From: DATBFU01 sp046735265
Lineage (GTDB): Bacteria > Acidobacteriota > Thermoanaerobaculia > UBA5066 > Gp7-AA6
Assembly (NCBI GenBank): GCA_046735265.1
Contig: JBKPSZ010000264.1
Coordinates: 1 to 23,775 of the forward strand
Direction: 5' to 3'
DNA length: 23,775 nucleotides
Program-made: the position numbers and the translations under genes
The notes under the pieces: model-generated
Database searches by the model: none
What the model was told of the DNA's origin: nothing
The model's input: only the letters and a program-made list of their open reading frames with translations
In this document: one piece after another, positions 6,259-13,128 of the stretch
How positions within the stretch are numbered: position 1 is the stretch's first letter
How the letters are laid out: each line of letters opens with the position of its first letter

Positions 6259-7650
6259 TCAGAGTTTCACCAGGCACCAATCCTCCGACCACGGCAGCCG
6301 CGACATCTGGAGCGACGGCTTGTCTCCCGCCTGCACGCAGAACCCGTCGGAGAAGTTGACGCCGAAGCCGCCTTCGAGGTCGTAGAGCCCCGGCTCGACC
6401 GAGAAGATCATCCCGGGCTCGAGCATCGTGTAGTCGCCGAGCGCGAGGTACGGGGGCTGGTGCCCTTCCATCCCCATGCCGTGCGCGGGGCGGTGGTAGA
6501 TGTACTTCTGGACGCCATTTTTCACTTGATGACGGTGGATCTGGTATGCGACGGTCGAGCAGGCGACTCCGGCGCGCGACAGATCCTTCTGCATGAGACA
6601 GCAGTCGCGCGAGACGGTCCAGAGCTTCTTCTGGTGGTCGGTCCACGGCGCGATTAAGAACGCGCGGTAGAGCTCGCCGCCGCAGCCGCCGATCGAGACG
6701 CCGCCCGCGATCTGGAGCGCCTGTCCCTTCTGGATCTTGTTGTGGTGGAACTGATTGGGGTGCGGGTAGGCGGTGCCGCGCCCGACCCGCACGCCGATCT
6801 CGCAGTCGATGCCGACCGCGGTGTGCGATCCGCCGTCGCGCTTGATCGATTCCATCAGGCGGTTGGTCCCCCACTCGGACGCCGCCATGCCGAGCTCGTA
6901 GTCGCTCAGGTCGGTCCCCTTCTCGAGCAGGAGGTCGCGCGCGAACGCGTGCGTCTCGTCGAAGACCCGGTACGCCCGCCGCCAGAGCGCGAGCTCCTCG
7001 GGCGTCTTGACCATCCGCATCTTTTCGCAGCGGTCCGCGACCGAATCGATCTTCGTGTCCTTCACGAAGACCTTCCCCGCCGCCGCGAGCTGCCCGCGCG
7101 AGAGCTCCCAGTCGGTCGCGATTTTCTTGCCGTCGAGGCCCCGCTTCTTCAGACCCTGGAGCGTCCATTCGAAGATGTCGACGTTGGCGCCCTGCTGGAC
7201 CTTCCCCTCGTTCGGGAAGCCCCCCTCGGCGTGCGGGAAGTCGAAGTAGAACTCCTCCTCCGTCGCCCACCAGCTCTTGACCGAATCGCGGTCGATGCCC
7301 GGGTTGAACCAGATCGTGGCGAGGCGATCCGCCGGAAGGTAGACGCGGAACGGCCGCTCCGTGGAGGTGAAGAAGAGGCCCGTGAAGTAGATGATGTTCA
7401 TCGGGTCGTTCAGGAGGATCCCGGCGTACCCGTCCTCCTGGAGCTTGCCCTGGAGAACCTTCAGCCGCGCCTGGTGCCATTCGAGGGGGAGCCGATCCAC
7501 CGTCGCGGGCTTCAAGCCGTCGTCCTCCGTCAGGAAGAGCGCAGCGGAGCGGGACGCGGGCGCGGCCGGGCGGGCGGTGCTCGCGGCGGCGAGCGAGCCC
7601 ACCGCGGCGGCTCCGGACGTCGCGAGGAAACGGCGCCGGTTCCAGGTCAT
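6259..7650 (-). CDS. Tat-exported creatinase/Xaa-Pro-peptidase-fold (M24) protein, copy 1
   Basis: This 463-residue protein starts with a twin-arginine signal (NRRRFLATSGAAAVGSLAAAS), so it should be exported folded. The creatinase N-like domain follows (LEWHQARLKVLQGKL, NIIYFTGLFFTSTERPFRVY), then a pita-bread catalytic domain with RPAHGMGMEGHQPPYL (His390, His397), FSVEPGLYDLEGGFGVNF (Glu419) and a closing LPWSEDWCLV. Canonical M24 enzymes bind two metals with Asp, Asp, His, Glu, Glu. Here the first Asp is Ala315, the second is Glu326 and the last Glu is Ser434, so a normal dimetal centre is unlikely. Creatinase is a known metal-free member of the fold. The ATG has an AAGGAGG ribosome site. 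It is about 50 bases downstream of copy 2 and 13 bases upstream of the selenoprotein, so it is probably the middle gene of an operon. Confidence 0.92.
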   Translation of the reverse strand: MTWNRRRFLATSGAAAVGSLAAASTARPAAPASRSAALFLTEDDGLKPATVDRLPLEWHQARLKVLQGKLQEDGYAGILLNDPMNIIYFTGLFFTSTERPFRVYLPADRLATIWFNPGIDRDSVKSWWATEEEFYFDFPHAEGGFPNEGKVQQGANVDIFEWTLQGLKKRGLDGKKIATDWELSRGQLAAAGKVFVKDTKIDSVADRCEKMRMVKTPEELALWRRAYRVFDETHAFARDLLLEKGTDLSDYELGMAASEWGTNRLMESIKRDGGSHTAVGIDCEIGVRVGRGTAYPHPNQFHHNKIQKGQALQIAGGVSIGGCGGELYRAFLIAPWTDHQKKLWTVSRDCCLMQKDLSRAGVACSTVAYQIHRHQVKNGVQKYIYHRPAHGMGMEGHQPPYLALGDYTMLEPGMIFSVEPGLYDLEGGFGVNFSDGFCVQAGDKPSLQMSRLPWSEDWCLVKL

Positions 7651-7700
7651 GGAAACCTCCTTCGAAATTCGCGGCGAAATGGTACCAGCGAAATCGCCGG

Positions 7701-9095
7701 TCAGAGCGTGACGAGACACCACTCTTCCGACCACGGCAGCCGCGACATCTGGAGCGACGGCCGGTCCCCCTTCTGGACCACGAAGCCGTCGGAGAAGTTC
7801 ACCCCGAACCCGTTCTCCGGATCGAAGAGCCCCGGCTCGACGGAGAAGATCATGCCCGGCTCGAGCATCGTGTAGTCGCCGAGGGCGAGGTACGGCGGCT
7901 GGTGCCCCTCCATCCCCATCCCGTGAGCGGGCCGGTGGTAGATGTACTTCTGGACCCCCTGCTTCACCTGGTACTGGTGGATCCGGTAAGCGACCGTCGA
8001 GCCGGCGACGCCTTCGCGGGAGAGATCCTTCTGCATCAGGCAACAGTCGCGCACGACCGTCCAGACCTTCTTCTGATGGTCGGTGGACGGCGCGATCAGG
8101 AACTGCCGGTAGAGCTCGCCGCCGCAGCCCGCGATCGCCACGCCTCCGTCGATCTGGAGAGACTTCCCCTTTTCGACCCGGTTGTAGTGGAACTGATTCG
8201 GATGCGGGTAGGCGTTGCCGGCTCCGACGCGGCAGCCGATCTCGAGCTCGATTCCGACCGCCGTGTGCGGCCGGCCGTCCCGCTTGATTCCTTTCATGAG
8301 CAGACCCATGCCGTGCTCGGTCGCCGCCATGGCGAGCTGGTAGTCGGTCAGGTCGGTCCCCTTCTCGAGGAGCAGGTCGCGCGCGAAAGCGTGGGTCTCG
8401 TCGAAGACGCGGTACGCGCGACGCCAGAGCGCGAGCTCCTCCGGCGTCTTGACCATCCGCATGCGCTCGCACTCGCCGGCGACCGAATCAAATCGGGTCT
8501 CGTTCGTGAAGACGCGGCCGACGCGGGCCTGCTCCGCCCGCGACAATTCCCAGTCTGTCGCGATCCGCTTTCCGTCGAGACCTCGTTTCTTCAGCCCCTT
8601 CGCCATCCACTCGAAGAGGTCGACCGACGCGCCCTGCTGGACGCGGCCCTCGTTCGGAAACGCGCCATCGGCGTGGGGGAAGTCGAAGTACGACTCGGCC
8701 TCGGTCGCCCACCAGGTCGAAACGAGATCCCGGTCGAGGCTCGGATAGAACCAGATCGCGGCGAGGCGGTCGGCCGGCAGATAGACGTGGAACGGGCGTT
8801 CGGTCGTCGTGAAGTAGAGGCCGGTGAAATAGATGATGTTCCACCGGTCGCGCAGGAGAAGACCGGCGTAGCTCCTCTCGCGCAGCCTCTCCTGCAGGAT
8901 CTTCAGTCTCCCCTGGTGCCACTCGAGCGGCATCCGATCGAAGGTGGCCGGCTGGAGGCCGTCGTCTTCGGTCAGGAAGAGGGAGGCCGAGCGGGATGCG
9001 GAGGGGGACGGTGAGCCGAGAGCGCCGGTGCCGGAGAGCGAGGAGGCGGCGACCGCCCCGGAGGCCGCCAGGAAACGGCGTCGGTCGAGGTCCAT
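7701..9095 (-). CDS. Tat-exported creatinase/Xaa-Pro-peptidase-fold (M24) protein, copy 2
   Basis: This 464-residue paralogue of the next gene is nearly colinear over its whole length, including the C-terminal LPWSEEWCLV. It begins with a twin-arginine signal (DRRRFLAASGAVAASSLSG), then the creatinase-type N-domain (LEWHQGRLKILQERL, NIIYFTGLYFTTTERPFHVY) and the pita-bread domain with RPAHGMGMEGHQPPYL (His391, His398) and FSVEPGLFDPENGFGVNF (Glu420). At the M24 metal positions it has Asp316, Glu327, His391, Glu420 and Ser435; it therefore keeps the first Asp that copy 1 has lost but still lacks the last Glu. The ATG start is preceded by AAGGAGG. The bases just upstream (TTTCGAAGGAGG) recur before copy 1, so the duplication included the leader. 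It is the first gene of the minus-strand operon, divergent from the NRAMP-type gene. Substrate unknown. Confidence 0.92.
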   Translation of the reverse strand: MDLDRRRFLAASGAVAASSLSGTGALGSPSPSASRSASLFLTEDDGLQPATFDRMPLEWHQGRLKILQERLRERSYAGLLLRDRWNIIYFTGLYFTTTERPFHVYLPADRLAAIWFYPSLDRDLVSTWWATEAESYFDFPHADGAFPNEGRVQQGASVDLFEWMAKGLKKRGLDGKRIATDWELSRAEQARVGRVFTNETRFDSVAGECERMRMVKTPEELALWRRAYRVFDETHAFARDLLLEKGTDLTDYQLAMAATEHGMGLLMKGIKRDGRPHTAVGIELEIGCRVGAGNAYPHPNQFHYNRVEKGKSLQIDGGVAIAGCGGELYRQFLIAPSTDHQKKVWTVVRDCCLMQKDLSREGVAGSTVAYRIHQYQVKQGVQKYIYHRPAHGMGMEGHQPPYLALGDYTMLEPGMIFSVEPGLFDPENGFGVNFSDGFVVQKGDRPSLQMSRLPWSEEWCLVTL

Positions 9096-9122
9096 GAATC
9101 CTCCTTCGAAATCCTCCGGATC

Positions 9123-9149
9123 GTATCTCCCGCTCCCGATCTGAGATAC
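9123..9149. promoter_or_regulatory. Inverted repeat in the divergent M24/NRAMP-type promoter region
   Basis: GTATCTC at 9123-9129 and its exact complement GAGATAC at 9143-9149 are separated by 13 bases, giving a 20-base centre spacing (about two helical turns). They lie in the 63-base gap between two divergent genes, where a dimeric regulator could act on both. The sequence shows symmetry only; no regulator is identified. Confidence 0.4.
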
Positions 9150-9158
9150 AAACCGCCC

Positions 9159-10451
9159 GTGCACGAGCCGGACATCGAGCAGCTCGACGAGACTCTCCCT
9201 GCGAAGACGCCGTGGCGCCGCATCGCCGGGGCGCTCGGGCCCGGCATCGTCACCGGGGCGGCGGACGACGATCCCTCCGGTGTCGCGACCTACTCGGTCG
9301 CCGGGGCGCAGCTCGGGACCTCGCTCCTCTGGACCTCCCTCCTCACGTGGCCCCTGATGGCCGCCGCGCAGATGATGTGCGCGCGCATCGGGATGGTGAC
9401 CGGGCGCGGGCTCGCGGGCGCTATGCGACGGAAGTTCCCCCGTTCGATTCTCATCGTCGTGTCGGTGGCGCTCCTCATCGCCAACACGGTCAACATCGCG
9501 GCGGATCTCGCCGGCATGGCGGACGCGGCCGAGATGCTGAGCGGATGGAACTCGCACTTCTTCGTCGTGATCTTCGGCATCGGGATCTCCTGGGCGATCA
9601 TCCGGTTCCGCTACTACCAGATCGCGGCGGTCCTGAAGTGGCTGGCGCTCGTGCTCTTCGCGTACGTCCTCGCGGCGATCCACATCGACCCGGACTGGGG
9701 GCAGGTCGCGCGCGACGCTTTGCTCCCGTCGTTCCCGAAGGGGCGTCTCGGCTGGGCGACCCTCGTCGCGATCCTCGGCACGACGATCTCCCCCTATCTC
9801 TTCTTCTGGCAGGCCTCCCAGGAAGTCGAGGAGGAGAAGGCCATGGGCCGCCGCATCCTGCTCCGGCGCGAGGGCGCGACGCGAGTCGAGTTCTTCGACC
9901 GCGCGGTGGACGTCGGGATCGGGACCGCCTTCTCGAACATCGTGATGTTCGCCATCATCCTGACGACGGCGATGACGCTCCACCGGCACGGCCTGACGCA
10001 CATCGAGACGTCGCGGCAGGTGGCGGAGGCGCTTCGTCCGCTCGCGGGACCTTACGCCGAGACGCTCTACACGGTCGGGCTCGTCGGCGTGGGCCTCCTC
10101 GCGATCCCGATGCTCTCGGGCTCGGCGGCATACGCCTTCGCCGAGACCTTCGGCTGGCGGCAGGGGCTCGACGAAAAGCTGTCGGGCGCGCGCTACTTCT
10201 ACGCGGTCATGACGCTCTCGACGGCGGCCGGCGTGGCACTCGACTTCGCGGACGTCAACCCGGTGCGCGCGCTCTACTGGAGCGCGGTCATAAACGGCCT
10301 GCTCGCCCCCTTCCTGCTCGTCGCGGTCCTCGCGGTGGCCTCGGATCGCCGCGTCATGAAGGGGCAGCCGAGTTCCGCGATCGCGCAGTGGACGGTCGGC
10401 ATCACCGCCGCGCTCATGTTCGCGGCGGCGATCGGAATGTTCGTGTTTTAG
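9159..10451 (+). CDS. NRAMP (SLC11)-family divalent metal transporter with atypical site motifs
   Basis: This 430-residue membrane protein has about 11 hydrophobic segments in the NRAMP order. Segment 1 is GALGPGIVTGAADDDPSG; Asp38 and Pro39 sit in the unwound metal-site region, but the canonical DPGN is DPSG here. Segment 6 contains ILGTTISPYLFFWQASQEVEE; Thr208-Thr209-Ile210 stand where Mn/Fe transporters have the A-M-P-H motif. Loss of the metal-binding Asn and Met is the hallmark described for NRAMP-related magnesium transporters, so Mg2+ rather than Mn2+/Fe2+ transport is a plausible inference. The start is GTG (HEPDIEQLDETLP as hydrophilic tail), with no strong ribosome site. It is divergent from the M24 operon. 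It is followed by the palindrome-rich gap before the convergent DUF885 gene. Confidence 0.9.
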   Translation: MHEPDIEQLDETLPAKTPWRRIAGALGPGIVTGAADDDPSGVATYSVAGAQLGTSLLWTSLLTWPLMAAAQMMCARIGMVTGRGLAGAMRRKFPRSILIVVSVALLIANTVNIAADLAGMADAAEMLSGWNSHFFVVIFGIGISWAIIRFRYYQIAAVLKWLALVLFAYVLAAIHIDPDWGQVARDALLPSFPKGRLGWATLVAILGTTISPYLFFWQASQEVEEEKAMGRRILLRREGATRVEFFDRAVDVGIGTAFSNIVMFAIILTTAMTLHRHGLTHIETSRQVAEALRPLAGPYAETLYTVGLVGVGLLAIPMLSGSAAYAFAETFGWRQGLDEKLSGARYFYAVMTLSTAAGVALDFADVNPVRALYWSAVINGLLAPFLLVAVLAVASDRRVMKGQPSSAIAQWTVGITAALMFAAAIGMFVF

Positions 10452-10473
10452 GAAGGCCTTGCCGGCGCCGTCT

Positions 10474-10550
10474 GTGTCGGGGCGGCCGTTAGCGCCGGGC
10501 GAACCCGGCGCTTGTCGCGCGCTGCGCGCGCTCGGTATGCGGCCGCCCGC
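10474..10550. repeat. Nested palindromic repeat, long copy (A)
   Basis: The outer arms GGGCGGCCG (10480-10488) and CGGCCGCCC (10540-10548) are exact complements. Inside them lie a perfect 9-bp hairpin with loop CGAA (10491-10512) and a 6-bp hairpin GCGCGC/GCGCGC (10517-10531). It shares the 14-base lead GTGTCGGGGCGGCC with the short copy at 10656. It follows the NRAMP-type gene stop and may act as a transcription terminator, but no T-run follows. Confidence 0.7.
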
Positions 10551-10583
10551 GGTTCATGCGCGGCCGCGTGCCGATTCGAAGGC

Positions 10584-10604
10584 GGGCGGGGGCAAGCCCC
10601 GCCC
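10584..10604. repeat. GC-rich palindrome between repeat copies A and B
   Basis: GGGCGGGG (10584-10591) and CCCCGCCC (10597-10604) form an exact 8-bp stem with a 5-base loop. It lies between the two copies of the GTGTCGGGGCGGCC repeat. It resembles the palindromic intergenic repeats common in high-GC genomes. Confidence 0.65.
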
Positions 10605-10655
10605 CTACATCCGGAGGGCGTGATTACCGCGATGGCGCGACATTCGCCAAGGCCA

Positions 10656-10684
10656 GTGTCGGGGCGGCCCTTGCGGCCGCCCGC
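10656..10684. repeat. Palindromic repeat, short copy (B)
   Basis: This copy has the same lead GTGTCGGGGCGGCC as copy A, then CTTGC as loop and GGCCGCCC (10675-10682) as the closing arm. It is a compact 8-bp stem-loop, whereas copy A has about 50 bases between its arms. It ends ten bases before the stop of the minus-strand DUF885 gene. Confidence 0.7.
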
Positions 10685-10693
10685 AATCAGCCG

Positions 10694-12382
10694 TCAACGT
10701 CCCTGTGTCAGCAGCTTCTCCCGGTATCTCGCGACCGGCACGGGCCCGCCGGCCAGCATCGCGTCCATGAATTCCTTCAGCCGAAAGCCGGCGGCGCGCG
10801 CCTTCTGGACGTCCTCGTAGAGGTCGGTGACCTGCCGGTAGCCGAGCCAGTAGGTCGTGATCTGTGTCGGCGTCGTGATCGCGCGGGTCCACATGTTCGA
10901 CGCGAACTGCTCGTCCTGGAGCGCGTCCTCTTTCACGAACCGCAGCACCTCGGCGCGCGGGAGATCCTTCGTGTGGACGCGGACGTCCACGATCGCGCGG
11001 GCGATGTTCTCCATCTGTTTCTTCAAGTGCGCCAGGCGGTCGAGCGGGCCGCCCCAGCCCTGATCGAGCATCAACCTCTCGCAGAAGGTCCCCCAGCCCT
11101 CGACGTACACGCCGTCGGGGAAGAGCGCCCGGACCTTGCGCGGCTGATGCGCCGCGACCTTCAGCTGGAGGTAATGGCCGGGCAGGATCTCGTGCGGCGT
11201 GATCATCACGTTGAAGTGATGGTTGAAGTCGCGGAAGAACCCGTCGCGTTCTTCGGGAGTCGCCGAGTCCGGGGGCGTCGGCAGGAACCAGAGAGTCTTC
11301 GCGTCGGGAGAGTAGGGCCCGGCTGCGTACACGCCGCCGACCGCCTGCCCGACGAAGAACCCGGGGGACCGGTCGGTGTAGAGCGTCAGGGGATCCGGCA
11401 GCGTCACGACCTCGTGGGAGTGGAGGAACGCGTCGAGGTCGGAGACCTGCTTGCGGTAGTCGGCGACGAACTCATCCACCGTCTTCGCCCGGTCAGCCGA
11501 GACGCGCGCGAAGAGCTTCGCGAGGACCTCGCGGTCGCTTCCGGGCGGCTCGGTCCCCGGGAAGATCTCCTTCCAGACCGACCGCCCGTAGCCCGCCGCT
11601 TCCTTTCGCTTGGCCTCCAGGTCCGCGACGGCGCGGGCGAGCATCGCGTCGGGATCGGCCTCCCCGGTCTGGATACGGAGGGCGTCGCGGTACCGCGCGC
11701 CGAGGCGCGGCGAGCCGGTCGCCTTCCGAGACAGCTCCTCGCAGAAGGAGGAGAGCTTCGTCAGCGCTGCGGCCGCCTCGGCCGATTCCTTCGAGGCCGC
11801 CGCTTTCTCCTCTCCCGAAAAAAGACCCGCAAATCCCTCGCGGTAGAACTGCGCCGAAGCCTTCGCCTGACCCGCCGCGATGCGCGCGAAATCGGGCGCG
11901 ATCTCGGAGGCCGGCGTTTTCGACAGCGCCTCCTCGGCCTGCCGGCAGAAGCGCGGCAGCTCCCGCACCCGTACGCGGGCCGATGCGAGCCGCTCGGCCA
12001 GGGGCCGGTCCTCGCGCACGAGGAGGAACACCGTCGCGTTGCCGGCGATGTTCGTCCAGTAGAGCGGATCGCGCTCGAGGCGCTTCGTGGTCTCGAACTG
12101 GAAAAGCTGCCACTCGATCTCGCTCGAAAGGAGCTCCGCGTCGAGACGGTCGTCGGGGGCGGCCCCACCGCCGTTTCTCTTCAAGCTCTCGAGCGTGCGG
12201 CGGTTCACGTCGATCCAGTCGCGCAGCCGGTCGGGCGACAGATTCTCGAGCTCCCGGTCCCGGTCGTGGCGGCCGGCCTCGGTCGCGCGGCTCGGGAAGA
12301 CCTCGAAGTACTTCTCGACGTAGGCCGACACGGCGTCGGCGGAAGGCGAGGCGAGCGCCAGGAGAAGCAGCAGATTCGTCAT
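10694..12382 (-). CDS. Exported DUF885-family protein (probable zinc-dependent hydrolase)
   Basis: This 562-residue protein has a short N-terminal hydrophobic signal (MTNLLLLLALASPSADA). The rest is rich in helices and charged residues, as in DUF885 proteins of 550-620 residues. The defining segment MITPHEILPGHYLQL holds His397, Glu398 and His402 in an HExxxGH arrangement. The later YVEGWGTFCERLMLDQGW provides a conserved acidic stretch, and TYWLGYRQV and YREKLLTQG close the family pattern. DUF885 is thought to be zincin-like, but few members have been characterised and the substrate is unknown. The ATG has AGGAT nine bases upstream. It is divergent from the response regulator with only 43 bases between starts, so the two promoters must overlap and the two-component system could control it (inference). 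Confidence 0.9.
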   Translation of the reverse strand: MTNLLLLLALASPSADAVSAYVEKYFEVFPSRATEAGRHDRDRELENLSPDRLRDWIDVNRRTLESLKRNGGGAAPDDRLDAELLSSEIEWQLFQFETTKRLERDPLYWTNIAGNATVFLLVREDRPLAERLASARVRVRELPRFCRQAEEALSKTPASEIAPDFARIAAGQAKASAQFYREGFAGLFSGEEKAAASKESAEAAAALTKLSSFCEELSRKATGSPRLGARYRDALRIQTGEADPDAMLARAVADLEAKRKEAAGYGRSVWKEIFPGTEPPGSDREVLAKLFARVSADRAKTVDEFVADYRKQVSDLDAFLHSHEVVTLPDPLTLYTDRSPGFFVGQAVGGVYAAGPYSPDAKTLWFLPTPPDSATPEERDGFFRDFNHHFNVMITPHEILPGHYLQLKVAAHQPRKVRALFPDGVYVEGWGTFCERLMLDQGWGGPLDRLAHLKKQMENIARAIVDVRVHTKDLPRAEVLRFVKEDALQDEQFASNMWTRAITTPTQITTYWLGYRQVTDLYEDVQKARAAGFRLKEFMDAMLAGGPVPVARYREKLLTQGR

Positions 12383-12425
12383 GGCGGCGATCCTACCGGA
12401 GGGCCGGACGCTAGAATTTCACGCG

Positions 12426-13091
12426 ATGCGAGCTCTCGTTCTCGAAGACGACGTCCGGCTTCGATCGCTCGTCGTTCGGACGCTCTCCCGCGCCGGCCTC
12501 GCCTGCGACGAAGCGGAGAAGATCGAGGCGGCCGAAGAGCTGATGGACCTGCACTCCTACGACCTGCTCGTCCTCGACCGGCGGCTCCCCGACGGCGAGG
12601 GCCTCGACGTATGCCGGCGCGCGCGGAAGAGAGGCTTCACGCAGTCAATCCTGATGCTCACCGCGCTCGACGACGCCGAGTCCACGGTCGAGGGACTCTC
12701 GGAGGGAGCGGACGACTATCTCGGCAAGCCCTTCGACCTCGCCGTCCTGGCCGCCCGCGCGAACGCGCTCCTGCGCCGAAACGAGAGACGGCCGGCGGCG
12801 GAGCTCGTCAGCGGCGATCTCAAGCTCGATCCCGGCAAGCGCTCCGCCTGGAAAGGGAAAGAGCCGCTGACTCTGACCGCTCGGGAGTTCGCGATCCTGG
12901 AGGCGCTCCTGCGAAAGCCGGGAGCCGCCGTCAGCCGCGAGGAGATCCTCGAGCAGGCCTGGGGCGAGCGCGAGGAGCCGATGTCCAACACGATCGACGT
13001 CCTGATCGCGCGCCTGCGAAAGAAGGTCGACACCCCGAAGAAGCCGTCGCGGATCGAGACCGTGCGCGGCATGGGATATCGGCTGGTGTGA
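12426..13091 (+). CDS. OmpR/PhoB-family response regulator
   Basis: This 221-residue transcription regulator has a receiver domain at 1-115 with acidic pocket Asp8/Asp9, phosphoacceptor Asp51 in LLVLDRRLPDGEG, Thr79 and Lys101 (GADDYLGKPFD). A winged-helix DNA-binding domain follows at about 125-221 with LTAREFAILEALLRKPG, SREEILEQAWG, the recognition-helix region NTIDVLIARLRKKVD and RGMGYRLV. The start is taken at the ATG where the receiver begins; an in-frame upstream codon at 12381 would add 15 residues of no homology. It is followed after 37 bases by its histidine kinase. Regulators of this class bind tandem direct repeats of about 11 bp, and such a pair exists at 15133-15154 upstream of the amidohydrolase gene. 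Confidence 0.95.
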   Translation: MRALVLEDDVRLRSLVVRTLSRAGLACDEAEKIEAAEELMDLHSYDLLVLDRRLPDGEGLDVCRRARKRGFTQSILMLTALDDAESTVEGLSEGADDYLGKPFDLAVLAARANALLRRNERRPAAELVSGDLKLDPGKRSAWKGKEPLTLTAREFAILEALLRKPGAAVSREEILEQAWGEREEPMSNTIDVLIARLRKKVDTPKKPSRIETVRGMGYRLV

Positions 13092-13128
13092 GGTCCCGGA
13101 GTCCTCTCGAAGAGACCTCGTCGGCGCC

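Noticed and set aside
6259..6261. TGA ending M24 copy 1 as a second possible Sec codon
   Set aside because: The protein ends at the family's usual C-terminus (WCLVKL, as in copy 2). The next gene's ribosome site follows at once, and no hairpin with a GGU loop is seen after it.
10556..12425. Long plus-strand open frame over the DUF885 gene and into the response regulator
   Set aside because: It is antisense to a clear DUF885 protein and has no motif of its own; composition is shadow-like.
13090..13119. Inverted repeat GAGGTC/GACCTC between the regulator and kinase genes
   Set aside because: It is short and overlaps the regulator stop, and the two genes are plainly co-directional; chance symmetry is likely.
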